Below, in pieces: positions 32,672 to 39,952 of a DNA stretch of 43,579 nt (position 1 is its first letter; each line of letters begins with the position of its first letter). The notes under the pieces were generated by a model. It searched no databases and had not been told where the DNA came from. It was given only the letters and a program-made list of their open reading frames with translations. A program made the position numbers and the translations under genes. The stretch comes from an uncultured Pseudoflavonifractor sp. (GTDB lineage: Bacteria > Bacillota > Clostridia > Oscillospirales > Oscillospiraceae). The stretch lies in the NCBI GenBank assembly GCA_947577065.1, contig CANPTT010000018.1, positions 1-43,579 of the forward strand. The letters run 5' to 3'.

Positions 32672-33066
32672 ATCTTTAGTATTATGTAGACTAAGCACGG
32701 ACTTTCACGAAATAAAGAACTAATAATTGCGGGATCAGACAAGGAGAGGAGAAAAGACAGAAAACACTTGAAATCAGATGGAAAGAGGCTGGTGGAAAAC
32801 ATGGTGGAAAATGTGAATAACTCTTTGTTGTAGCTATTATTAAAAAAATTATGTAAATTTATCCTCCTCAAAATGACAAAAAGATGCGGAACAAAGGGAG
32901 ATAAAAACTTTTTGGAGGAATAAAGGAAGAGGTATAGCAATACGAGGAAAAATTTGCGTTCCAAGGGAGAAATACAAGTTGTAATTTGCGCAGCAGAGGG
33001 CGGATGGTGAGTATCATGGCCTGTTCCCACACATACTAAACCATACTGAAAAGGGGAGGGAACGCC
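32672..33066. other. A+T-rich intergenic region with DnaA-box-like cluster
   Basis: No convincing gene is seen here. The stretch is clearly richer in A+T than its surroundings. At 32791-32820 it carries two direct copies of GGTGGAAAA followed at once by TGTGAATAA. On the minus strand these read TTTTCCACC, TTTTCCACC and TTATTCACA; the last fits the DnaA box TTATNCACA. An almost pure A/T tract (about 32834-32862) follows. A long minus-strand reading frame across the region overlaps tepA and has no coding character. Confidence 0.45.
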
Positions 33067-33744
33067 GTGAATGAGGAGGAGGAACGTCAGGGCATAGAGG
33101 ACTTTGGGTCGTCCGTAGTCCATACGGAACGGGGCACGATCCATACGTTGACTATCATTGGTCATATTGAGGGACATCAGGTCATGCCTCCCACCGCGAA
33201 AACGACGAAATATGAGCATGTTCTGCCTCTGCTCGCCATGATCGAGGAGAGCGATGAGATAGATGGTCTTTTGGTACTTCTCAATACTGTGGGGGGCGAT
33301 ATTGAGGCGGGGCTTGGGATCGCGGAGATGATTGCCGGAATGACAAAGCCCTCTGCGTCTTTGGTGTTGGGAGGGGGGCATTCCATTGGAGTTCCTCTGG
33401 CGGTAGCGGCCAAAACCTCCTTCATTGCCCCCTCAGCGGCTATGACGATTCACCCGGTTCGGCTGTCAGGGACGGTTATTGGCGTAAGTCAGATGTTTCA
33501 TTATTTTGAGCGCACCCAGGAGCGCATTCTGCAGTTTATCACCGAGCATAGCCATATGAGGCGGGAGGATTTTATGCGGCTTATGCTGGAGACCGGGGAG
33601 CTCACCGGAGACGTAGGCAGTGTGATCTATGGGCAGGAGGCAGTGTCTTTAGGGCTGATCGACCAGGTGGGCGGTTTGGCAGATGCGCTGGCCTGTGTGT
33701 ACCGGCAGATCGAGGATAGAAAAGAGAAGCAAAAGGACGGCTGA
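33067..33744 (+). CDS. tepA: TepA, ClpP-like serine peptidase
   Basis: A 225-residue ClpP-family protein of the TepA (translocation-enhancing protein, formerly YmfB) type. The core segments IHTLTIIGHIEGH, TTKYEHVLPLL, LLNTVGGDIEAGL and LVLGGGHSIGVPLAV are close to the Bacillus protein. The catalytic Ser is S106 in GGGHSIG and His is H129 in TIHPVRLSG. TepA is thought to degrade signal peptides or aid secretion and sporulation. The start is GTG at 33067 after GGGGAGGG. As in Bacillus, it lies near spoIIIE/ftsK, here with uppP between. Confidence 0.92.
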   Translation: MNEEEERQGIEDFGSSVVHTERGTIHTLTIIGHIEGHQVMPPTAKTTKYEHVLPLLAMIEESDEIDGLLVLLNTVGGDIEAGLGIAEMIAGMTKPSASLVLGGGHSIGVPLAVAAKTSFIAPSAAMTIHPVRLSGTVIGVSQMFHYFERTQERILQFITEHSHMRREDFMRLMLETGELTGDVGSVIYGQEAVSLGLIDQVGGLADALACVYRQIEDRKEKQKDG

Positions 33745-33758
33745 AAGGCCGTCCTTTT
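33731..33758 (+). terminator. Terminator overlapping the tepA stop
   Basis: An 11-bp stem (AAAAGGACGGC 33731-33741, complement 33748-33758) with the tepA TGA in its 6-base loop, ending in TTTT. Confidence 0.85.
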
Positions 33759-33836
33759 CCCGGGAAAAGGGTGGAAATATCCTGCGGCCTGTGGTAATAT
33801 ATTAAAACAGATCAAAACAGACAGGGAGGGAGTGCC

Positions 33837-34685
33837 TTGACCTACATATCATCTGTCCTCATGGGCGTGCTCCAAGGCGTCGCTGAATTTTTGCCCATTT
33901 CCAGTTCGGGCCATTTGGCTTTGTTTCAGCACTTTTTTGGCGGGGAGAACTACGAAGAGACTCAGATGTTTTTTACTGTTCTGCTTCATTTGGGAACATT
34001 GATTTCGGTTTTTATATACTATTGGCGGGATGTGCTGGATCTGATTCGGGAGTTCTTCTTGGGGCTTGCCGCTCTCTTCTCAAGAGATAAGGGAGTTGGA
34101 TCGCGGACGCCGCCTCCGGCACGGCGCTTGGTGCTGCTCATTATTGCGGCAACACTGCCGCTGTTTCTTATCCTGCCGGTAAAGGAAGCGGTGGAGACCG
34201 CCATGAACAACGTCACCTTTGTCTCTGTGGCTCTGCTGGTGACCGGAGCGATCCTTTACTTCTCAGACCATATGGCGCGGGGAAAGAAGAACGCCAAGAC
34301 AGCCACCATACTGGATGCCGTGCTGGTGGGGTTTGCGCAGGCATTGGGGACCCTTCCGGGAATCTCCCGTTCGGGCTCCACCATTTCTGCCGGAATGCTC
34401 CGGGGCTTTGACCGTACCTTTGCGGTCCGCTTCTCGTTCCTCATGTCTATGCCGGCTGTTTTGGGGGCGAATATCCTGACATTGAAGGATGTGGTCGAGG
34501 CGGGAGCCTTCAACTGGGAGTTGCTCCCCGTATATCTGGTGGGAGCCGTGGTGGCTGCCGTGGTGGGCTATTTCGCCATTCGGCTGGTGAACCTGCTGGC
34601 AAACAAGGGGAAATTTGGGGCCTTCGCATGGTACTGCTGGATCGTGGGAGCGGCTTCGCTGGTGGCGGGGTTCGTGGTAAAATAG
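33837..34685 (+). CDS. uppP: Undecaprenyl-diphosphatase UppP (BacA)
   Basis: A 282-residue membrane phosphatase that recycles undecaprenyl pyrophosphate, the lipid carrier for peptidoglycan and other surface glycans; it also gives bacitracin tolerance. Both signature motifs are present: E17-FLPISSSGH and, near residue 178, PGISRSGSTISAG with the catalytic Ser and Arg. About seven or eight membrane segments are visible. The start is TTG at 33837, 7 bases after AGGGAGGG; the next ATG (codon 9) would cut the first helix. A 5-bp G+C hairpin without a T-run follows. Confidence 0.94.
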   Translation: MTYISSVLMGVLQGVAEFLPISSSGHLALFQHFFGGENYEETQMFFTVLLHLGTLISVFIYYWRDVLDLIREFFLGLAALFSRDKGVGSRTPPPARRLVLLIIAATLPLFLILPVKEAVETAMNNVTFVSVALLVTGAILYFSDHMARGKKNAKTATILDAVLVGFAQALGTLPGISRSGSTISAGMLRGFDRTFAVRFSFLMSMPAVLGANILTLKDVVEAGAFNWELLPVYLVGAVVAAVVGYFAIRLVNLLANKGKFGAFAWYCWIVGAASLVAGFVVK

Positions 34686-34716
34686 GAAGGCGGCGTGGGT
34701 CAGTCCGCCTGTCAGA

Positions 34717-35058
34717 ATGACCATACAGGATCTGGGCACATGCGTTCGCCGACTGCGCCGATCTAAGAACGTGGTCATCCTCAACGGTGTGACCGAGATC
34801 AGCAACGTCACGTTCTCGGGGTGTTTGAGTCTGGAGCGCATCAGCCTGGCCGATATCTACTACGGGGGCGCGGAGGACCGGTGGAAGGCTATTAAGATCA
34901 GTAACGATTGCAACGATGCTCTTTTCTCCGCCACCATCTATTGCAACAGCGCCGGGTCCCAGACCCAGGCGACTGTCCGGACGGAGCAGCCCGTGGTCTA
35001 CGCCAACGAAGCGGGCATTTTTATCCAGACCGACACACTTTACGCCGACGCGGACTAA
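34717..35058 (+). pseudogene. Leucine-rich-repeat (BspA-like) remnant
   Basis: A 113-residue frame containing one LRR_5-type unit, VTEISNVTFSGCLSLERI, followed by the typical C-terminal flank of BspA-like surface proteins: IYYGGAEDRWKAI, NDALFSATIYCNS. Such proteins normally have many repeats and a signal peptide; neither is present. No Shine-Dalgarno precedes the ATG. I read this as the last repeat and tail of a decayed surface protein, though a short expressed protein cannot be excluded. A hairpin follows at 35072. Confidence 0.55.
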
Positions 35059-35071
35059 ACCCCGGAAAAAG

Positions 35072-35103
35072 CCCCCCTGCGTAGGATATAACTACCAGGG
35101 GGG
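35072..35103 (+). terminator. Hairpin after the LRR remnant
   Basis: An 8-bp stem CCCCCCTG/CAGGGGGG (35072-35079, 35096-35103) with an inner TAG/CTA pairing, followed by ACTTATTATT. The T-tract is weak, so termination is less sure. Confidence 0.5.
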
Positions 35104-35267
35104 ACTTATTATTGGGTGGTGAAAGGGTTGCGGAATGTTTCTCCTTAGAATGGGGAGAGAAGGCGAGATATCCATCAAGAAGTACAAAAAACCATGAATA
35201 TCAGAGAATAGTCTGGATTTTCTGAAACCAATGGACGGATTAAACTGGCAGTCTGTTGATTGTAAGT
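35104..35267 (+). other. Unexplained stretch ahead of an orphan terminator
   Basis: No gene is recognised between the LRR remnant's hairpin and the terminator at 35268. No known RNA family (6S, tmRNA, SRP, RNase P, tRNA) is evident. The stretch may encode an unknown small RNA or be the end of decayed DNA. Confidence 0.3.
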
Positions 35268-35297
35268 CGGCTGGGAAAGAAGACCAGCCGTTTTTTT
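35268..35297 (+). terminator. Orphan terminator upstream of ftsK
   Basis: A 7-bp stem CGGCTGG/CCAGCCG (35268-35274, 35284-35290) followed by seven Ts. No gene ends just upstream; the ftsK promoter begins 11 bases later. Confidence 0.8.
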
Positions 35298-35307
35298 CTT
35301 TGCATCC

Positions 35308-35336
35308 TTGCAATCGAAGAAAATTTGCGGTATTAT
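35308..35336 (+). promoter_or_regulatory. Promoter of ftsK
   Basis: TTGCAA (35308-35313), 17 bases, TATTAT (35331-35336), directly after the terminator and 64 bases before the ftsK ATG. Confidence 0.78.
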
Positions 35337-35399
35337 ATATTTTGAATAATTATGGCAATTCTCGCCTTTTTGCGGCGATTTCCTGGAAAGGATGATACC

Positions 35400-38093
35400 A
35401 TGGCCACCACACAAAAGAAACCAAATCCCCCCCGGAAAAATACCTCCGGTGGCGGGAATTCCCGGAGCGCCTCCGGGGGCAACCGGGCGTCTGCCACCCG
35501 GAGCAAGGCACCGGAGCCCAAGCCGATCCGAAGGGAGGCCGGGGCCGTTGTCTGTGGACTGTTGGCACTTTTTTCTTTGTTGGGGCTGTTTGGAGTGGAG
35601 GGCTTTGTTATTGACGCTCTCTGCGGCACAGCCAAGGGCATGATCGGGTATGGATACTGGCTTCTTCCTTTTGCCCTTTTTGGGGCGGGGGTCATCCTTC
35701 TCTTTCACCGGGGGCGGCCCGTCTGTCTGCGGGTGAGTTGCACCTTGCTTCTTCCTGTGACCTTTGGTTGTTTTCTGCATCTGTTTCTCTACGGGAGGAA
35801 CTTTCTTTGGCAGTGGGAGGCGGTGAAGGTCCTCTACACAACGGGTAAGACCATGTCATCCGGTGGTGTGGTGGCCGGAGTGCTGTCTCAAGGATTTATC
35901 TCCGCGTTCAGCAAGTACGGCGCCGCGCCCCTCTTTATTTTGGCGATATTGGGCCAGATGATGGCGGCGTTCCGTTTGACTCCAGTCCAGATCGTAGACT
36001 GGCTGAGGGATCGGCCCCATCCGGAATATGAGCCCGAGCCTGAACCGGAGGAGAAGCACCGCCCGGAGCCTCCCCGCAGGCCCGTCAGGGAGGTCCCCGT
36101 TCTTCCGAAGGTACGGCGGACCAGCATTGATATCCCGGTGGATGACGGGCCGGAGCTTCCGGAGGAGGAAGAGGAGCACCCGGCTCCGGAGCCGCCCAAG
36201 CGGGGCTTTTTTGATCGCAAGGCTAAGGTCCCAAGTCCTGATCAGCTTTTGGCGGCAGGGGCGGCGGAGAGACCTGCTGCACCACCGCCCCCTCCGCCAG
36301 AGCGAGTCGCCATGCCTCCGGAGGAGGATCTTTCTGTGCCTCCCTTTGACTTGGAGGAGGTCAAGCCTCAGCCCCAACCCGTGCCCGAGATTGTCAGGGA
36401 ACCTGCCGTGCCCAAGCTGAAGAAGGGGGAGGCAGAAGAGGCCGCGGCCCAGGTCTCCGCCGAGGTGAAGGAAGCGTTGGAGCAGAGCGTTGCTGTCTAC
36501 GACTATCCGCCTGTCTCTCTATTGAAGGAGGGGAAGGGCGGGGATGCTGCCGGAGTGGCCAATGAGCTGAAGGCCAATCAAAGCAGGCTTACGGATACGA
36601 TCCGCTCCTTTGGAATTGACGCCAATATTGTCAATGTGACCAGGGGGCCTTCGGTGACCCGATATGAGCTGGAGCTGGATCAGGGAGTCCGTCTTAATAA
36701 GCTGACCAATTTGGCCGATGACATTGCGCTGGCTCTGGGAGCTTCGGGTGTTCGTATAGCCCCCATTCCGGACAAAATCTCTATGGTGGGAATTGAGGTT
36801 CCCAACAAGCTGGTGTCTCCGGTGCAGATCCGGGATGTGATCGGTTCAGAACAATTTCAGAGCCATGATTCTAAGGTGGCCTTTGCCGTGGGCAAGGATA
36901 TCGGCGGAAACTGCATTGTGGGCAACATCGCCAAGCTGCCCCATCTGCTCATTGCCGGTACCACTGGCTCTGGTAAGTCGGTATGTACCAATTCTTTAAT
37001 TATTTCCTTGCTCTATAAGGCCAGCCCGGAGGAGGTCCGACTTATTATGGTGGACCCCAAGATGGTGGAGCTGGGTATCTATAACGGCATTCCCCACCTA
37101 CTTATCCCTGTGGTCACCGATCCCAAGAAGGCGGCGGGGGCCCTTCAGTGGGCAGTGGTGGAGATGATGAAGCGCTATCGGGCTTTCTCTGAAGTGGGAG
37201 TCCGAGACCTGGCTTCCTATAACGCCCATGCCGCCAAGACGGAGGATATGACCACTATGCCCCAGATCGTAGTGGTCATTGATGAGTTGGCGGATCTAAT
37301 GCTGGTGGCCGCCAAAGAGGTGGAGGAATCCATTTGCCGTGTGGCCCAGATGGGTCGCGCCGCCGGGATGCATCTGATCGTAGCCACCCAGCGGCCCTCC
37401 GCGGACGTGATCACAGGACTCATGAAGGCCAATATCCCCTCCCGTATCGCTTTTGCGGTAGCCTCCTCTCTGGAGTCTCGCATCATTCTGGACAACACCG
37501 GAGCGGAAAAGCTGGTGGGCCGGGGCGATATGCTCTATCTGCCGCTGGGGGCGGGGAAACCTACCCGAGTTCAGGGCTGTCTCATCACCGATGAGGAAGT
37601 GGCCTCTGTGGTGGAGTTTATCAAACGCAGCGGCACCGCCCAGTATGACGAGTCTGTCCTCCATCAGATCGAGCAGAATGTGGCTGAGAAGGAGAAAGGG
37701 AGCAAGGGGGTGGGCGGCTCCGCCCCTGAAGATGTGGACGACACGTATGACGAGTTGCTGCCCTCCGCCATCGAGGTGGTGGTGGAGACGGGCATGGCCT
37801 CGGTCTCTATGCTTCAGCGCCGTTTGAAGTTGGGCTATTCCCGGGCTGCCCGGTTGGTAGATCAGATGGAGGAAAAGGGGGTGGTGGGGCCGTTTGAAGG
37901 CTCTAAACCCCGCCAGGTCCTTATCTCCAAAGAGCAATGGCAGGAGATGCAATATAAGCAGGGAATGGTGGACGTGGCCCCGGATGCCCCCCCTGTTTCT
38001 GAGCCGGTACCTGAGGAACTGGACTATGAGGGAGATGCGATCCCACAGCCCCGGGAGCTGCCGCCTTTTGATATGGGGGAGGAGGATTTCTGA
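35400..38093 (+). CDS. ftsK: DNA translocase FtsK/SpoIIIE
   Basis: An 897-residue membrane-anchored DNA pump that clears chromosome arms from the septum at division and, in sporulation, fills the forespore. The N-terminus has a basic tail and about four membrane helices (roughly 60-210). A long Pro/Glu-rich linker (about 215-390) follows. The motor holds the FtsK alpha/beta domains with Walker A GTTGSGKSV (about 521) and Walker B VVVIDELADLM (about 622-632), plus the family stretch MGRAAGMHLIVATQRPS. The gamma winged helix (about 785-850; SMLQRRLKLGYSRAARLVDQMEEKG) reads KOPS/SRS sequences. The ATG at 35400 follows GGAAAGGA. A GNAT gene begins 2 bases after the stop. Confidence 0.95.
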   Translation: MATTQKKPNPPRKNTSGGGNSRSASGGNRASATRSKAPEPKPIRREAGAVVCGLLALFSLLGLFGVEGFVIDALCGTAKGMIGYGYWLLPFALFGAGVILLFHRGRPVCLRVSCTLLLPVTFGCFLHLFLYGRNFLWQWEAVKVLYTTGKTMSSGGVVAGVLSQGFISAFSKYGAAPLFILAILGQMMAAFRLTPVQIVDWLRDRPHPEYEPEPEPEEKHRPEPPRRPVREVPVLPKVRRTSIDIPVDDGPELPEEEEEHPAPEPPKRGFFDRKAKVPSPDQLLAAGAAERPAAPPPPPPERVAMPPEEDLSVPPFDLEEVKPQPQPVPEIVREPAVPKLKKGEAEEAAAQVSAEVKEALEQSVAVYDYPPVSLLKEGKGGDAAGVANELKANQSRLTDTIRSFGIDANIVNVTRGPSVTRYELELDQGVRLNKLTNLADDIALALGASGVRIAPIPDKISMVGIEVPNKLVSPVQIRDVIGSEQFQSHDSKVAFAVGKDIGGNCIVGNIAKLPHLLIAGTTGSGKSVCTNSLIISLLYKASPEEVRLIMVDPKMVELGIYNGIPHLLIPVVTDPKKAAGALQWAVVEMMKRYRAFSEVGVRDLASYNAHAAKTEDMTTMPQIVVVIDELADLMLVAAKEVEESICRVAQMGRAAGMHLIVATQRPSADVITGLMKANIPSRIAFAVASSLESRIILDNTGAEKLVGRGDMLYLPLGAGKPTRVQGCLITDEEVASVVEFIKRSGTAQYDESVLHQIEQNVAEKEKGSKGVGGSAPEDVDDTYDELLPSAIEVVVETGMASVSMLQRRLKLGYSRAARLVDQMEEKGVVGPFEGSKPRQVLISKEQWQEMQYKQGMVDVAPDAPPVSEPVPEELDYEGDAIPQPRELPPFDMGEEDF

Positions 38094-38095
38094 AC

Positions 38096-38488
38096 ATGGA
38101 GATCCGTTTTGCACCTGAGGAAGAGATCGCGCCTAAGCTGCTTTTGGGGGAATATAATGAGAGTTTTATCCATTCTGCTGAGGATCTCTCCTGTTATGCG
38201 GAGGAGGGGGGAGTCTGTCTGGGCGGGATCAATGCGTTCCGGCTGGATACGCTTTTGATGGTGGATCGGCTTTGGGTGGATGAAAGTCAGCGAGGGAAAG
38301 GTTTGGGTCGCCGCCTCTTGACCGCGGTGGAGGAAAAGGGAAGGACCCAAGGAGCCAAGCTGGCAGAGCTGAATACCTTTGGCTTTCAGGCGCCTGACTT
38401 TTATGAGAAGATGGGCTACCGCCTCTTTGGAAAGCTGGACCCGGCGGTAGGGGAGTGGGGGCACTACTTCTATGTGAAGGATCTGTAG
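38096..38488 (+). CDS. GNAT-family N-acetyltransferase
   Basis: A 130-residue acetyltransferase with the GNAT acetyl-CoA motif Q/R-x-x-G-x-G seen as QRGKGLGRRLL (about 64-74), following the strand LLMVDRLWVDES. The C-terminal ELNTFGFQAPDFYEKMGYRLFG is typical of the last helix and strand. Substrate unknown. It is small but complete, with the N-terminal helices shortened. The ATG lies 2 bases after the ftsK TGA, and its Shine-Dalgarno (GGGGGAGGAGG) lies within ftsK, so it is in the ftsK operon. A strong terminator follows. Confidence 0.88.
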   Translation: MEIRFAPEEEIAPKLLLGEYNESFIHSAEDLSCYAEEGGVCLGGINAFRLDTLLMVDRLWVDESQRGKGLGRRLLTAVEEKGRTQGAKLAELNTFGFQAPDFYEKMGYRLFGKLDPAVGEWGHYFYVKDL

Positions 38489-38521
38489 GGGGAAAGGATA
38501 AAATCAGATCGTCCCAAAATC

Positions 38522-38562
38522 AAAGACAGAGCCGCGTCTCCGGGACGCGGCTCTGTCTTTCT
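38522..38562. terminator. Terminator of the ftsK operon
   Basis: A perfect 17-bp stem (AAAGACAGAGCCGCGTC at 38522-38538, complement 38544-38560) with a 5-base loop, ending in TTTCTTT. The A-rich left arm means it could act in both directions. Confidence 0.9.
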
Positions 38563-38628
38563 TTCCGAGCCCCACCCCATGAAGCCGAGACGAAGGCGAA
38601 GGCAGAATGGCGACAGAGGCAGGGGGAT

Positions 38629-38672
38629 AAAAAAGAGAAGACTTCCAGCTGACGTGGAAAGTCTTCTCTTTT
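38629..38672 (-). terminator. Terminator of tRNA-Arg(ACG)
   Basis: On the minus strand AAAAGAGAAGACTTTCC pairs, with one bulged base, with GGAAGTCTTCTCTTTTTT. The hairpin begins within the tRNA's CCA end and finishes in six Ts. Confidence 0.85.
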
Positions 38673-38748
38673 GGTACGGCTGGAGGGACTCGAACCCCCG
38701 ACCTACTGGTTCGTAGCCAGTCACTCTATCCAGCTGAGCTACAGCCGC
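38672..38748 (-). tRNA. tRNA-Arg (anticodon ACG)
   Basis: A 77-base cloverleaf on the minus strand: acceptor GCGGCTG/CAGCCGT (first pair G-T), D stem GCTC/GAGT, anticodon stem ACTGG/CCAGT with loop CTACGAA giving ACG, T stem GGGGG/CCCTC with loop TTCGAGT, discriminator A, encoded CCA. A34 is normally deaminated to inosine by TadA, so it reads CGU, CGC and CGA. Confidence 0.96.
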
Positions 38749-38772
38749 ATACTGTCTGTTGACAGCTTGATT

Positions 38773-38801
38773 ATTTTAGCACAGAGAGGTAGAAAATGCA
38801 A
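38773..38801 (-). promoter_or_regulatory. Promoter of tRNA-Arg(ACG)
   Basis: On the minus strand: TTGCAT (38796-38801), 17 bases, TAAAAT (38773-38778), 24 bases ahead of the tRNA 5' end. Confidence 0.8.
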
Positions 38802-38856
38802 GCCTTTTTTCTATAGAAATCCAATTTTTCTTTTCCAATGATTCTCCGTTCTGTCC

Positions 38857-38886
38857 TTGTCTTTGAAAGGCCGTTTATGGTATCAT
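38857..38886 (+). promoter_or_regulatory. Possible promoter of the first SDR gene
   Basis: TTGTCT (38857-38862), 18 bases, TATCAT (38881-38886) with TG one base before the -10. It lies 62 bases ahead of the ATG at 38949. Confidence 0.55.
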
Positions 38887-38948
38887 AAAAACATCCAAAA
38901 TCTGTACCACGGGGACCGTGACAGAATAAAAATCAGGAGGTAAGAGAT

Positions 38949-39743
38949 ATGGACAAATTTCGCCTGGATGGCAAGGTAGCCCTTATTACCGGGGCGAGTT
39001 ACGGCATCGGGTTTGCCATTGCAACCGCAATGGCCGAGGCTGGGGCCACCATCGTATTCAATGATATTAAGCAAGAGCTGGTGGACAAGGGCTTGGCTGC
39101 CTACAAGGAAGCGGGGATCCCGGCTCATGGTTATGTCTGTGACGTGACCGACGAGGATGCTGTGGACGCTCTTGTGGAGAAGGTGACCAAGGAGGTTGGT
39201 CACATCAACATTCTGGTCAACAACGCCGGTATCATTAAGCGCATCCCAATGTGTGAGATGAAAGCCTCTGAATTTCGTCAGGTCATCGACGTGGATCTGA
39301 ACGCCCCCTTTATTGTCTCCAAGGCTGTGATCCCTGACATGATCCGGCAGGGCGGCGGCAAGATCATCAATATCTGCTCCATGATGAGCGAACTGGGGCG
39401 GGAGACGGTCTCCGCCTACGCTGCTGCCAAGGGTGGACTGAAGATGCTGACCCGAAACATTGCCAGCGAGTACGGCGAGTTCAATATCCAGTGTAATGGC
39501 ATTGGCCCGGGCTATATCGCTACGCCTCAGACAGCACCCCTTCGGGAGATCCAGCCTGATGGGAGCCGCCATCCTTTCGATCAGTTTATCATCGCCAAGA
39601 CTCCCGCTGCCCGTTGGGGCGATGCGGCTGACCTGGGTGGGCCCGCCGTGTTCCTGGCTTCTTCCGCCTCTGACTTTGTCAACGGCCACATCCTCTATGT
39701 GGACGGCGGAATTCTGGCCTATATCGGAAAGCAGCCCAAATAG
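38949..39743 (+). CDS. SDR oxidoreductase, gluconate 5-dehydrogenase-like
   Basis: A 264-residue short-chain dehydrogenase that closely follows the gluconate 5-dehydrogenase pattern (5-keto-D-gluconate / gluconate interconversion, NAD(P)-dependent). The cofactor motif TGASYGIG is at 14-21, NNAG at 91-94, and the catalytic residues are S144 (NICSMMSE), Y157 and K161 (AYAAAK). The C-terminal block HPFDQFI...TPAARWG and VLYVDGG-like ILYVDGGILAYIGKQ is characteristic. AGGAGG lies 7 bases before the ATG. It has its own promoter and terminator. A paralogue lies at 42687 beside kduI, so a role in sugar-acid breakdown is likely, but the exact substrate may be 2-keto-3-deoxygluconate instead. Confidence 0.9.
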   Translation: MDKFRLDGKVALITGASYGIGFAIATAMAEAGATIVFNDIKQELVDKGLAAYKEAGIPAHGYVCDVTDEDAVDALVEKVTKEVGHINILVNNAGIIKRIPMCEMKASEFRQVIDVDLNAPFIVSKAVIPDMIRQGGGKIINICSMMSELGRETVSAYAAAKGGLKMLTRNIASEYGEFNIQCNGIGPGYIATPQTAPLREIQPDGSRHPFDQFIIAKTPAARWGDAADLGGPAVFLASSASDFVNGHILYVDGGILAYIGKQPK

Positions 39744-39760
39744 GAGAAATAGTATTCAAT

Positions 39761-39807
39761 AAAAGGCAAGAGTCCCAGAGACAGAGGGACTCTTGCCTTT
39801 TGCTTTT
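39761..39807. terminator. Terminator after the first SDR gene
   Basis: A perfect 16-bp stem (AAAAGGCAAGAGTCCC at 39761-39776, complement 39786-39801) with a 9-base loop, followed by GCTTTTT. Confidence 0.9.
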
Positions 39808-39842
39808 TACGGACCACAAGCCTTGGAGTCAGTAAATTTTCG

Positions 39843-39871
39843 TTGACGAAATGCAGAAATTGTTTTATGAT
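39843..39871 (+). promoter_or_regulatory. Promoter of the esterase-AraC operon
   Basis: TTGACG (39843-39848), 17 bases, TATGAT (39866-39871), 81 bases before the hydrolase ATG. Confidence 0.65.
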
Positions 39872-39952
39872 AAAGAAAAATGGACAGATTGACAACGGCA
39901 ATGGATAAAACGGACATATAATGATGGCGGAACAAGGACGGGAGAAGTCGAA

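Noticed and set aside
32780-32870. An origin of replication at the DnaA-box-like cluster
   Set aside because: No dnaA, dnaN or rpmH nearby, only three boxes, and no change of gene direction on either side.
32605-33381. A 258-codon minus-strand open frame over the A+T-rich gap and tepA
   Set aside because: It overlaps tepA for more than 300 bases, lacks family resemblance and membrane or signal features that make sense, and mostly reflects the low G+C gap.
35245-35275. A tRNA-Tyr-like anticodon arm (GTTGA-TTGTAAG-TCGGC)
   Set aside because: No acceptor stem, D arm or T arm can be drawn around it; the following bases form the orphan terminator instead.
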